Shown one piece after another: positions 49,355-58,248 of a stretch of 64,000 bases of DNA. The DNA comes from JALYYC01 sp039922495 (lineage in GTDB: Bacteria; Chloroflexota; Dormibacteria; CF-121): assembly GCA_039922495.1 (NCBI GenBank), contig JBDTEO010000001.1:1-64000 (forward strand). The letters are read 5' to 3'. A program made the translations under genes and the position numbers. How positions within the stretch are numbered: position 1 is the stretch's first letter; every line of letters begins with the position of its first letter. The notes under the pieces were generated by a model that saw only the letters and a program-made list of their open reading frames with translations, was not told the DNA's origin and made no database searches.

Positions 49355-51576
49355 GGTGGTGGTCTCCTGTATCCGGGTGATGTCCGCAGGCCGATCAGGT
49401 CATCGGGTTTGACCGGCACACGATAAAGATCGCGACCGGTTGCCTGGCGCAGCGCGGCGAGGATCGCCGCGGGGACGACCACGGTCGAGAGCTCCCCGAC
49501 GCCTTTGGCGCCAAATGGCACACCGGGTTCGGGCTCCTCGACCAGTCCGGAGACGACCGTCGGCATGTCGAGAATGGTCGGCATCAGGTAGTCGGTGAAG
49601 GAGGCGTTGCGCACCTTTGAGTCCTTGAGCTCGATCTCCTCCATCAGGGCGAGGCCGAGGCCCTGGGCGCTGCCGCCCTCGATCTGTCCGATGACGCTCT
49701 CCGGGTTCAGCGCCTTGCCCACGTCCTGAACGACGCCGAGCTGCACGACGCGGACCAGTCCGAGGTCGGTATCGACCTCGACCACCGCGCGCGCGGCGGC
49801 AAAGGCAAATGTGACATGTGGGTCGCCCTGGCCGTTCTCGTCGAGCTTCCTGGTCACGCGGTGATGGTAGACCCGGGTTGCCTCCAGCGGGTGGTCGAGG
49901 TTGGCGAGCCCGCCGAGTTGATCGAGCTGCTCGCGGACCGCCTGGCAGGCAAGTTGGACGGCGCCCCCGGTCATCATCGTCTGGCGAGAAGCGGAACTCG
50001 AGCCCGCCGAGCCGATCGCCGTGTCGGCCGGATCAAGGACGACGCGCTCGACCCCAAGCTCGGTGCGCGCAATCTGGGTGATGATGGTGTTCAACCCCTG
50101 GCCGACCTCGACGCCGGCGGTCTTGACGTGCGCGACCGGCGCGCTGTGTTCTCGGAGGAGGCGGACACGGGCTTCGGAGGAATCGTCGAAGCCCTCGCTG
50201 TAGCCGAGGTTCTTATAGCCGAGCGCGATGCCGGTCCCCGATTTGATCGCCTCGCCGTGCCCGACATTGCCGGCGCCGCCGGGCAGGCGCATCGGATCGC
50301 GGTCGAGTGGCGGTTCCGAGGCGGGCATCGGCATCGCCGCGGCGCGTGAAAGCAGTTCGGCAACCGGCGCGCTCCCATGGATGGGCTGGCCGGTTGGCAT
50401 CACGCTCCCGGTCTTCATCGCGTTCTTGAGCCGCAGCTCGATGGGGTCCATCCCGAGCCTGGTGGCCAGCTTGTCCATCTGGCCCTCGAAGGCGACGCAG
50501 GCCTGGACGGCGCCGAAGCCGCGCATCGCGCCGCAGGGGAGGTTGTTGGTGTAGACGGCGGTGCCTTCGAGACGCGCGTTCGGCACCTCGTAGGGCCCGG
50601 CCGCGAAGGTGGTGGCGTTGCCGATCACCGGGCCCGAAGTCGAGGTGTAGGCGCCGCCGTCCGCGAGCAGGCGCGCCTGGATATTGACCAGGCGGCCGTC
50701 GCGCGTGGCGCCGTGCCGCATCCAGATCCGGAATGGGTGGCGGTGGACATGGCCATGGAAAGACTCCTGGCGCCCGTAGACGATTTTCACGGGCCGGCCA
50801 GTCTTGAGCGCCAGCAGGCAGGCGTGGATGTGCATGCTGAGGTCCTCGCGCGCGCCGAAGGCGCCGCCGACGCCGCTCAGATGGAGCCGGACCTTGTCCA
50901 GGGGCAGGTCGAGGCAGGGCGCGATCTGTTCCTGGTCGACATGCAGCCACTGGGTAGCGACATAGAGATCGACGCCGCCATCTTCGGCCGGGATGGCGAG
51001 GCCGGCCTCGGGGCCAAGGGGCGCCTGGTCCTGCATCCCGGTCTCGTAGTAGCCCTCGACCCAGACGTCCGCCTTCGCATCCGGATCGCCGTGGAGGATC
51101 TTCAGGGTCCGGATGATGTTGTTGCCGTGGCCGTGGAGCTTGGGCGCGTCCGCCTCGAGCGCACGCTCGGGATCGCTGAGCGCCGGAAGCTCCTCATAGG
51201 CAACGGCGATTCTCTTTAGGGCTTCGCGAGCTTGCTCGCGCTGCTCGGCGGCGACCACGGCGACGGCTTCCCCCATGTAGCGCACCTTTTCAAAGGCCAG
51301 GACGGGTTGGTCCTGAACGTCGAGTCCGAACGTTTTCCTGCCGGGGACGTCGGCGCCGGTGATCACGGCGCGGACGCCCGGGCTGGATTGCGCCGCACTG
51401 ACGTCGATCGATCGGATCCAGGCGTGCGGATGGGGGCTCCGCAGCGTTTCTCCCCACAGCATGTTGTCGCGATGCAGGTCGCTCGCATACTCGAACTGGC
51501 CAAGGACCTTGGGCTGGCCGTCGATGCGGCGGATCGACTCGCCCACCCCGCCACGGGTCTTGATATGGACGCTCAT
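49351..51576 (-). CDS. pucD: Xanthine dehydrogenase, molybdenum-binding subunit
   Basis: This 741-residue subunit has the aldehyde oxidase/xanthine dehydrogenase domains: RRIDGQPKVLGQFEYASDL, SGVGGAFGAREDLSMHIHAC (molybdopterin loop), GAMRGFGAVQACVAFEGQM, VEVGQGLNTIITQIA and the catalytic Glu in FGAKGVGELSTVVVPAAIL. With the FAD and iron-sulphur subunits upstream it oxidises hypoxanthine and xanthine to urate. A four-base overlap with the deaminase gene shows tight coupling. Confidence 0.94.
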   Translation of the reverse strand: MSVHIKTRGGVGESIRRIDGQPKVLGQFEYASDLHRDNMLWGETLRSPHPHAWIRSIDVSAAQSSPGVRAVITGADVPGRKTFGLDVQDQPVLAFEKVRYMGEAVAVVAAEQREQAREALKRIAVAYEELPALSDPERALEADAPKLHGHGNNIIRTLKILHGDPDAKADVWVEGYYETGMQDQAPLGPEAGLAIPAEDGGVDLYVATQWLHVDQEQIAPCLDLPLDKVRLHLSGVGGAFGAREDLSMHIHACLLALKTGRPVKIVYGRQESFHGHVHRHPFRIWMRHGATRDGRLVNIQARLLADGGAYTSTSGPVIGNATTFAAGPYEVPNARLEGTAVYTNNLPCGAMRGFGAVQACVAFEGQMDKLATRLGMDPIELRLKNAMKTGSVMPTGQPIHGSAPVAELLSRAAAMPMPASEPPLDRDPMRLPGGAGNVGHGEAIKSGTGIALGYKNLGYSEGFDDSSEARVRLLREHSAPVAHVKTAGVEVGQGLNTIITQIARTELGVERVVLDPADTAIGSAGSSSASRQTMMTGGAVQLACQAVREQLDQLGGLANLDHPLEATRVYHHRVTRKLDENGQGDPHVTFAFAAARAVVEVDTDLGLVRVVQLGVVQDVGKALNPESVIGQIEGGSAQGLGLALMEEIELKDSKVRNASFTDYLMPTILDMPTVVSGLVEEPEPGVPFGAKGVGELSTVVVPAAILAALRQATGRDLYRVPVKPDDLIGLRTSPGYRRPPP

Positions 51577-52901
51577 GCCGGGACCGTCGACGGGTGATGG
51601 AGGCGCGATGTGTCCACCGTCACCAGGTGTCCGTCGGCGACCACCTGTCGACCCTCGACGAAGAGATGCCGCACGCTGGTCGGCGCGCAGAAGACGAGGG
51701 CCGCGAGGGGATCCGCTTCGGCGCCGACAAACCCTGGTCCGTCGATCCCAAAGAGCGCGATGTCGGCCCGCTTGCCGATTTCGAGCGAGCCGATGTCGTC
51801 GCGGCCGAGGCAGGCGGCCCCGCCGCGGGTCGCGACCCGGAGCACCTGCCGGGCCGTCATCGACTGTGGGCCGTTGATGGCCCGGGTAACCAGCATCCCT
51901 TGCCGAGCCTCGGCCAGCATCTGGTTACCGTCGTTGGAGGCCGATCCGTCGACCGACAGGCCGACCCGGACCTGGTTGTCGAGCAGGCGGCGCGCGGGGG
52001 CGATCCCGGAGCCGAGCCGGGCGTTGGAGGTCGGGCACCACGCGACGCCGGTGCCGGTCTTCGCCAGCAGGGCAATGTCTGAGTCGTCGACGTGCACGCA
52101 GTGCGCGAGCCAGACATCCTCGCCGAGAAAGCCGAGGTCGTCGAGCAGCTGGATCGGCCGCCGGCCGAATTTCTCCTGGCAAAAGGTCTGCTCGTCGAGG
52201 GTCTCCGCGATGTGCGTATGGAGACGGACATGATGCTTGCGTGCCAGCGACACCGACTCGCGCATCAGCCGATCGCTGACCGAGAAGGGCGAGCAGGGAC
52301 CGACCGCGATCTGCAGCATCGAGCCCGGCGCGGGGTCATGATGACGCTGAATGGCGGCCTCAGTGTCGCTCAGGATGGTGTCGAGGTCCTGCACGATCGA
52401 GTCGGGCGGCAGGCCACCCTGCGACTCGCCGAGGTCCATTGACCCGCGGCAGGGATGGAAGCGAAGACCGATCGTTTTCGCGGCATCGATCTCGGCCTCG
52501 AGGAGACCGTCGACACCGCGCGGGAAGACATAGTGATGGTCGACTGACGTGGTGCACCCGGAGAGGGCCAGCTCGCTGAGCCCGGCGAGCGCCGCGGTCC
52601 GTTCCCAGCCACGGTCGATGTGGGCCCAGACGGGATAGAGCTCTTTGAGCCAGTTAAAGAGGCCCTGCTCCTGCGCCCGCGCCCGGGTGAGGACCTGGTA
52701 GAGGTGATGGTGGGTGTTGATCAGGCCCGGGATGGCGACCAGCCCGCGGCCATCGATGCGCTCGATGTTATCGGTCGTGGGCGGTGTGCCGGTCCCGACC
52801 CAGGCGACCGTCCCCTGGTCGATCAGGATCGAGGCGTGGCTGAGCTCGGTTCCGGCGTCGTCCATCAACGCCACACACGCGCAGGACTCGATGAGGATCA
52901 T
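51573..52901 (-). CDS. 8-oxoguanine deaminase-like amidohydrolase
   Basis: This 442-residue zinc amidohydrolase has GLINTHHHLYQVLTRARAQE, CTTSVDHHYVFPRG, VRLHTHIAETLDEQTFCQEK, VWLAHCVHVDDSDIALLAKT, TGVAWCPTSNARLGSGIAP and the metal Asp in VGLSVDGSASNDG. The NTHHHLYQ-LTRA segment is characteristic of 8-oxoguanine deaminases and related isocytosine/atrazine hydrolases. Within this operon, deaminating 8-oxoguanine would give urate directly. ATG 52901 overlaps the 2Fe-2S subunit stop. Other guanine-type substrates are possible. Confidence 0.82.
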   Translation of the reverse strand: MILIESCACVALMDDAGTELSHASILIDQGTVAWVGTGTPPTTDNIERIDGRGLVAIPGLINTHHHLYQVLTRARAQEQGLFNWLKELYPVWAHIDRGWERTAALAGLSELALSGCTTSVDHHYVFPRGVDGLLEAEIDAAKTIGLRFHPCRGSMDLGESQGGLPPDSIVQDLDTILSDTEAAIQRHHDPAPGSMLQIAVGPCSPFSVSDRLMRESVSLARKHHVRLHTHIAETLDEQTFCQEKFGRRPIQLLDDLGFLGEDVWLAHCVHVDDSDIALLAKTGTGVAWCPTSNARLGSGIAPARRLLDNQVRVGLSVDGSASNDGNQMLAEARQGMLVTRAINGPQSMTARQVLRVATRGGAACLGRDDIGSLEIGKRADIALFGIDGPGFVGAEADPLAALVFCAPTSVRHLFVEGRQVVADGHLVTVDTSRLHHPSTVPA

Positions 52902-53371
52902 GGCGCGGACTGTTGCAACCGACTGGCGGCGAGCTTCACGGCGTCGAGGATTTTTTCGTAGCCGGTGCAGCGGCAGAGGTTGCCCGAGAGCGCTTCGCGG
53001 ATGGTGACCTCGGTGGGGGAGGGGTCCTTGGCCAGCAGGTCGGCGACCGCCACGATGAAGCCCGGCGTGCAGAAGCCGCATTGGACCGCGCCGGCCTCAT
53101 CGAAGGCTTCCTGGACCGCGTGGATCGAGGCGCCCGGGCTGAGGCTTTCCACCGTGCGAACCTCGCGGCCATGCGCCTGGGCGGCCAGGACGAGGCAGGC
53201 GCAGACCAGGTCCCCGTCGAGCCAGACCGAGCAGGAGCCACACTCGCCCTGCTCGCAGGCATTTTTCGATCCATAGAGGCCCAGGTCGTCGCGGAGCATC
53301 GAGAGCAGGCTGGTGCCGGGCCAGATTTCGGCCTCCCGCCAGTCGCCGTTGACGTGGACCCTTACAACCAT
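52898..53371 (-). CDS. pucE: Xanthine dehydrogenase, 2Fe-2S subunit
   Basis: This 157-residue protein has both iron-sulphur clusters: the plant ferredoxin-type CEQGECGSC with a further cysteine in LVCACLVLAAQ, and the second cluster CGFC with CRCTGYEKIL. It transfers electrons from molybdenum to FAD. It is separated from the catalytic subunit gene by the deaminase gene, a less common arrangement. It overlaps the FAD subunit gene by 10 bases. Confidence 0.94.
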   Translation of the reverse strand: MVVRVHVNGDWREAEIWPGTSLLSMLRDDLGLYGSKNACEQGECGSCSVWLDGDLVCACLVLAAQAHGREVRTVESLSPGASIHAVQEAFDEAGAVQCGFCTPGFIVAVADLLAKDPSPTEVTIREALSGNLCRCTGYEKILDAVKLAASRLQQSAP

Positions 53372-54237
53372 GTCCCCAGCTTTCGATCCTCGAGTGCCCA
53401 GCGGAGTGACCGCCTGGCCAGCACCTTGCAGGCATGCGTCCGGTAAACCGCGGTGCCTCGGACATCGTCGATCGGCCTGGCGGCGCGGGCAACTCGCGTG
53501 GCGAACTCGTCGCAGGCCGACTCCGGGATCGATCGGCTCGGGTCATCCCAGACGCCGGCTTCGGTCATGAGCTGGCTGATGAAGTCCTCGCCCTCAGGTG
53601 CCCGCACGATGGTGGGCGCGACCGACCCGAGGGCGACGCGGACTCGACGCCCGTCCTCATCGACGACGAGACAAAGGCCGACCAGCGAGATCACCATCGC
53701 ATTGCGCGTGCCGATTTTCGAGAACGACCCGGGGCCGCGCACGTGGCTCCAGCGCGTGCCGAGAATCAACTCATCCTTTTCGATCGAGGTTTTCTTCGGC
53801 CCCTTGAGAAATTGATTCCACTGGACGTTTCGCCGACCGCGGCGACTGGCGAGCACGACTTCCGTATCGAAGGCGGCGAGAACCGGCAGGGCATCACCCG
53901 CAGGTGACGCGGTGCCGAGATTACCGCCGACGGTGCCGCGGTTTCGGATTTGCGGCGACCCGACCGAGCGCGAGGCTTCGACGAGCGGTTTGACGTCGGC
54001 CATTTTGCGGATGACCTGCGTGTAGGGTTCGCCGGCGCCGAGGAACCAGCGTCCGTTCTCGCGGCGTGAGCCTTTCAGCTCCGCGAGGTGCGAGACGTCG
54101 ATGATGGTTCCGGGGCGCGCCCGGCCGAAGTTGATCTCGACCATGACGTCAGTGCCACCCGCGAGGCATACGGCATCGGGATGTGCGGCTTTCTGGTCGA
54201 GCGCCTCCTCGAGCGTGCGTGGCAGCAGGACGTCCAT
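53362..54237 (-). CDS. pucC: Xanthine dehydrogenase, FAD-binding subunit
   Basis: This 291-residue subunit has the flavin-binding loops CLAGGTDVMVEINFGRARPG and NRGTVGGNLGTASPAGDALP and the C-terminal domain ending GTAVYRTHACKVLARRSLRW. I chose the ATG at 54237, since the family begins with a short strand before TLEEALDQKAAHPDA; the longer frame reaches into the allantoate amidohydrolase gene. Confidence 0.92.
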   Translation of the reverse strand: MDVLLPRTLEEALDQKAAHPDAVCLAGGTDVMVEINFGRARPGTIIDVSHLAELKGSRRENGRWFLGAGEPYTQVIRKMADVKPLVEASRSVGSPQIRNRGTVGGNLGTASPAGDALPVLAAFDTEVVLASRRGRRNVQWNQFLKGPKKTSIEKDELILGTRWSHVRGPGSFSKIGTRNAMVISLVGLCLVVDEDGRRVRVALGSVAPTIVRAPEGEDFISQLMTEAGVWDDPSRSIPESACDEFATRVARAARPIDDVRGTAVYRTHACKVLARRSLRWALEDRKLGTWL

Positions 54238-54253
54238 CAGGCTCTCAACTGCA

Positions 54254-55489
54254 TTATCGGTGTGTTGCCACCGCTCGGACGCCGGCCAGCAGGGCGCGGG
54301 CGCCCAGCACCAGGTGCGCGTCGTCGGTGCCTTCGCCGGGCGCATGGCTGATCCCTTTTCGACTCGGCACAAAGAGCATCCCGGTTGGCACATGCTGCGC
54401 CAGGATCTGCGCGTCGTGGCCGGCCCCGCTCCAGAGGCGGCGGTGGGGCCGGCCCAGGTCCTCGCAGACCCGGTCGAGGGCCGCCATGATGCCCGGGTCC
54501 ATGGCGGCGCCGGCGACATCGGAGAGCGAACGGGTCTCGACGCGACAGGCCTCCTCGCCGCAGATCTCGGCCAGGCGCTCGTCGAAGCGGCGGACAATCT
54601 GGCGCACGACGTCCTGGTCGAGGTGCCGGACCTCGACGGTGAAGTCCGCCCGCCCGGGGATCACATTCACCGCACCGGGTTCGAAGCGCATCATGCCGAC
54701 GTTCGCGACCGCCTCGCCGTCGATCGACTGGACGAGTTCCTTCAGCCCGGCGGCGACGCGCGCGGCCGCGCGGCCGGCATCGTGGCGCAGGTTCATCGGC
54801 GTCGTGCCGGCATGATTCTGCAGGCCGGTGATGTGAACCTCCTGGCGATAAACAGTGACGATGCCGGTCACGACCCCGAGCTCGGTCCCGCTGGCATCCA
54901 TCCGCGGCCCCTGCTCGATATGCAGCTCGAGGAAGCGATCCACGAGCGTCAGGTGCGTCGTCGCATCGTTCATCCGCTCGAGGGCGACACCCGCCGCCTT
55001 GAGCACCTCCACGATCGGGACGCCGGTCCAGTCGGCCCGGCCGCCAAGCGCGTCGACGTCGAGTTCCCCGCAAAGTGCCTTGCTGCCGATCAGGCCCGTC
55101 TCGAAGCGGACGCCCTCTTCGTCGGCGAAGCCGACCACCTCGACCTGTTTGGCGATCGGGTCCTTCGACTCGTGAAGGGTGCGCAGGACCTCGAGCGCCG
55201 CGACCGCGCCGTAGGCGCCATCGAGCGTCCCGCCAACCGGGACGCTGTCGAGGTGCGACCCGGTCAGGACAAACGGTCCGCTGGCTAGCGGAACATGCCC
55301 GAAGACATTGAGCGCCTCATCGACCCGCACCTCGAATCCGGCATCGCGCAGTCGTTGCCCAAACCAGCGCCGGGCTTTGAGGTCGGCCTCGCTCCATGCC
55401 AGCCGATCCAGTCCGCCATCAGCCCGGCCGCCGATCGCCGAGAGCTCGCGCAGGTCCTCGAGCAGTCGCTGGCCATCGATGTCGGTCAC
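54254..55489 (-). CDS. allC: Allantoate amidohydrolase / N-carbamoyl amino acid hydrolase
   Basis: This 411-residue M20-family metallohydrolase has metal ligands in LTGSHLDSVPVGGTLDGAYG, VGFADEEGVRFETGLIGSKA, FLELHIEQGPRMDASG and RLWSGAGHDAQILAQH. The dimerisation lid contains ITGLQNHAGTTPMNLRHDA. Sequence alone cannot separate allantoate amidohydrolase from hydantoinase-pathway carbamoylases; the purine context favours allantoate. It overlaps the allantoinase stop by four bases. Confidence 0.88.
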   Translation of the reverse strand: MTDIDGQRLLEDLRELSAIGGRADGGLDRLAWSEADLKARRWFGQRLRDAGFEVRVDEALNVFGHVPLASGPFVLTGSHLDSVPVGGTLDGAYGAVAALEVLRTLHESKDPIAKQVEVVGFADEEGVRFETGLIGSKALCGELDVDALGGRADWTGVPIVEVLKAAGVALERMNDATTHLTLVDRFLELHIEQGPRMDASGTELGVVTGIVTVYRQEVHITGLQNHAGTTPMNLRHDAGRAAARVAAGLKELVQSIDGEAVANVGMMRFEPGAVNVIPGRADFTVEVRHLDQDVVRQIVRRFDERLAEICGEEACRVETRSLSDVAGAAMDPGIMAALDRVCEDLGRPHRRLWSGAGHDAQILAQHVPTGMLFVPSRKGISHAPGEGTDDAHLVLGARALLAGVRAVATHR

Positions 55490-56862
55490 GACAGGTCAAT
55501 CGAGGCATCAAAGGGCTGACACTTGAGGAATCGCCCGTGCTTCGCCGTCGCGACGCTCGTGCCCTCGTCGTAGACGACCTGGCCCCGGACGATGGTGGTC
55601 CGGACCTTGCCCTGCACCGTCAGGCCCTCGTAGGGCGAGAAGCCGGCCTGGCCGTGCAGCTCGGCCTGGGACAGGACGCGCTTGGGGCTTGGGTCGAAGA
55701 TGACGAGGTCGCCGTCGAACCCGGGCGCGAGGTCGCCCTTCCGACCCCAAAGGCCGAAGATCTTCGCCGGATTGGTCGAGAGGAGGCGAACCAGGTCGCC
55801 GAGCTCGATGCGATCCTGGCAAACGCCAAAGGTGTAGAGGAGCAGCAGGGTCGTCTCGACGCCGGGGATGCCGGCGCTGACCTTGCTGAAGTCGTTGACC
55901 CCTGCGCGCTGGCTCAGCCCAAAGCCGCAATGGTCGCTGCCAACCGCGTGGATCTGTCCGGCGGAGAGCCGGTCCCACATACCGGACTGGCTTTGCTTGT
56001 CTCGCAGCGGCGGCGTCATCAGGTAGCGCGCGGCGTCCTTGCCCTGGTACACGGAATCGTCCAGGACGAGGAAGTGCGGACAGGTTTCGGCGAGCGCGCG
56101 GACGCGCGGGACGGCCTCCCGGACCAGGTCGACGGCGAGCGGCGTCGAGAGATGGACGAAGTAGATCGGGCTGCCGGTGGCCCGGCTGAAGAGCAGCCCG
56201 CGCGCGACCGCTTCCGCCTCGGCGACACCCGGTCGCGCCTGGGCGTGGTAGGCGAACGAGGTCTTGCCCGCGGCGATCAGCTCGCGGGTCTTGCCCTCGA
56301 CGATAGCGTCATTCTCGGCATGCACCTGGACCAGCAGGCCGGCTTTGCCCGAGCGCTCCATCAGCCGGTACCAGGTCCAGTCGTCGACATAGAAGACGGT
56401 ATCCCGGTAGGTGGTGTAGACCTTGGCGCTGGTTATCCCGGAGTCGACCAGGCGATCCAACTCGCCCTCCCAGCCGGGGAGGAGGTCGGTGATATTGAGG
56501 TGGATGCCGTAGTCGATCGGGGATTGGCCCTCGATCTGTGCCAGGCGCGACTCGAGCGCCGCGTCAAAGGGCTGGCCACGTTGCTGGGGCGCGAAGTCGA
56601 GGAAGGTGGTGACGCCGCCCGCCGCGGCGGCGATCGAGGCCGAGGCGAAGTCATCGAGTGTTTTCTCGGTCCCGGTGTCGAGCAGGAAATGCGTGTGCGG
56701 GTCGACGACCCCGGGCAGGACCAGCATGCCGGTGGCATCGATCGCGATCTCGCCGGCTGCGTCAAGACTGGGGTTGACCTCGGCGATCCGGCCATCGTGG
56801 ATCCGGACGTCGGCCACCTGCGCGCCGGACGCGCGCACGATGGTGCCGCCCTTAACGAGCAC
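55486..56862 (-). CDS. allB: Cyclic amidohydrolase, probable allantoinase (dihydropyrimidinase-like)
   Basis: This 458-residue amidohydrolase has PGVVDPHTHFLLDTG, the carboxylated-lysine region GITSAKVYTTYRDTVFYVDD, VQVHAENDAIVEGKTREL, IYFVHLSTPLAVDLVREA and GSDHCGFGLSQRAG. Several parts (VHAEN, SDHCGF, C-terminal HGRFLKCQPFDAS) are closer to dihydropyrimidinase and D-hydantoinase than to classical AllB. The neighbours (uricase route, allantoate hydrolase, cytosine deaminase) fit either allantoin or dihydropyrimidine as substrate. It starts within the cytosine deaminase gene end (11-base overlap). Confidence 0.83.
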   Translation of the reverse strand: MLVKGGTIVRASGAQVADVRIHDGRIAEVNPSLDAAGEIAIDATGMLVLPGVVDPHTHFLLDTGTEKTLDDFASASIAAAAGGVTTFLDFAPQQRGQPFDAALESRLAQIEGQSPIDYGIHLNITDLLPGWEGELDRLVDSGITSAKVYTTYRDTVFYVDDWTWYRLMERSGKAGLLVQVHAENDAIVEGKTRELIAAGKTSFAYHAQARPGVAEAEAVARGLLFSRATGSPIYFVHLSTPLAVDLVREAVPRVRALAETCPHFLVLDDSVYQGKDAARYLMTPPLRDKQSQSGMWDRLSAGQIHAVGSDHCGFGLSQRAGVNDFSKVSAGIPGVETTLLLLYTFGVCQDRIELGDLVRLLSTNPAKIFGLWGRKGDLAPGFDGDLVIFDPSPKRVLSQAELHGQAGFSPYEGLTVQGKVRTTIVRGQVVYDEGTSVATAKHGRFLKCQPFDASIDLS

Positions 56863-58141
56863 CGGACGGCGGCTGGAAGTCGACGGGCTGGTCCTTCCCG
56901 TTCCAGTTGACGACGTGCGTCGCGGGCTCGGTGCGGGCGACGACTTTGCCGTCTTTGATCACGAGGCGGCGCGGGGCGACCCGGCGGATCGCATCCATCT
57001 CGCTGACCGCATCGAAAAGCACGAGGTCGGCCCGGCAGCCGATGTCGAGGCCATAGTCAGTGAGCCCGAGGGCGCGCGCGCCGTTGACGGTGATCATGTC
57101 GATCAGGGTCCGGATTTCCTCGAAACCCGACATCTGGCCGTAGTGAGCGAGCACCATCGCCGCCTGGAGGGGATCGGCGTAGCCGAGTGGATACCAGGGA
57201 TCCATCACGGAGTCATGCCCGATGCACACGTTGACGCCGGCGGCCAGCAGCTCCTTGAAGCGGGTGTGGCCGCGCCGGATCGGGTAATTGTCGAAGCGGC
57301 CCTGCAGCGTGGCGTTGTCCAGCGGGTTGGTCACCATGTTCATGCCCGCCTTCTTGATGTTGACGATCAGCCGGCCCGCGTAGGCGTTGTTGTAGGAGTG
57401 CATCGCGGTGGTGTGGCTGGCGGTGACGCGGCCGCCCATCTCGAGGCGGATGGTTTCAGCAGCCATCACCTCGACGAAACGGGAATGGTCGTCATCGGTC
57501 TCGTCGCAGTGGATGTCGACCTGCTTGCCATGTTCCTTCGCCAGCGCCATCGCGAACTTGACGGACTCGACGCCGTACTCGCGGGTCAGCTCGAAGTGCG
57601 GGATCCCACCGACCACGTCGGCGCCCATCTCGACCGCCTGGCGCATCAGCCCCTCGCCATTGGGGAAGGACTGAATGCCCTGCTGCGGGAACGCGACCAG
57701 CTGCAGGGTGATCCGGTCTTTGACCTCTTGCCGGAGTTCGAGGAGGGCACGGAGGGCCGTCAGGTTCGGATCGCAGACGTCGACGTGGCTGCGGGTAAAG
57801 AGGACGCCATTGGCGAGCTGCCAGCGAAGCACCTCGGAGACGCGCTGTTTGACGTCGTCGACGGTCAGGCTTTTGACCCGCTCGCCCCAGATGGCGATCC
57901 CCTCGAAGAGCGAGCCGCTCTGGTTGTGGCGCGGCTGGCCGACCGTCAAGACGGCGTCGAGGTGAATGTGGGGCTCGACCAGGGCTGGCGTCAGCAGGGC
58001 CCCATGCGCCTCGATCACCTCGCGGGCCTCGGCTTTTTGCCCGGCGCCGGGCCGAGCGGCGATGCGGCCCCCTTCGATGCCGACCGAGCTGAGCGCCTCC
58101 GCCCGGGGTAGCCGCGCATCTTTGATCAGGAGGTCGAACAC
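56852..58141 (-). CDS. codA: Cytosine deaminase
   Basis: This 429-residue metal-dependent deaminase closely follows E. coli CodA: VEPHIHLDAVLTVGQPRHNQ, SGSLFEGIAIWGERV, TRSHVDVCDPNLTALRALLE, GGIPHFELTREYGVES, VDIHCDETDDDHSRFVEV, VTASHTTAMHSYNNAYAGRL and VCIGHDSVMDPWYPLG. All metal ligands (HxH, His, Asp) are present. It converts cytosine to uracil. It is the first gene of the minus-strand operon and is divergent from a permease gene. Confidence 0.92.
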   Translation of the reverse strand: MFDLLIKDARLPRAEALSSVGIEGGRIAARPGAGQKAEAREVIEAHGALLTPALVEPHIHLDAVLTVGQPRHNQSGSLFEGIAIWGERVKSLTVDDVKQRVSEVLRWQLANGVLFTRSHVDVCDPNLTALRALLELRQEVKDRITLQLVAFPQQGIQSFPNGEGLMRQAVEMGADVVGGIPHFELTREYGVESVKFAMALAKEHGKQVDIHCDETDDDHSRFVEVMAAETIRLEMGGRVTASHTTAMHSYNNAYAGRLIVNIKKAGMNMVTNPLDNATLQGRFDNYPIRRGHTRFKELLAAGVNVCIGHDSVMDPWYPLGYADPLQAAMVLAHYGQMSGFEEIRTLIDMITVNGARALGLTDYGLDIGCRADLVLFDAVSEMDAIRRVAPRRLVIKDGKVVARTEPATHVVNWNGKDQPVDFQPPSGAR

Positions 58142-58248
58142 GGTCGAAGTCTAAAGGGAAAGGAATCCTGCTGGTGCCGGAGTGGGAATCCGTCTTACAA
58201 TGCGCTGGAAAGCGGCAACCAGACGGGATAGGGGAGAGGATTGTGGGA
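58142..58248. promoter_or_regulatory. Divergent codA/permease control region
   Basis: This 107-base gap holds both promoters. TACAAT at 58196-58201 is a good plus-strand -10 box 47 bases before the permease ATG, with no clear -35. A GGGGAGAGGA ribosome site lies before the permease start. No palindrome typical of a repressor was found. Confidence 0.35.

Noticed and set aside
55396..58111. Two long plus-strand frames (about 500 codons each) over allantoinase and codA
   Set aside because: The minus-strand proteins carry conserved metal-ligand motifs; the plus-strand frames are shadows.
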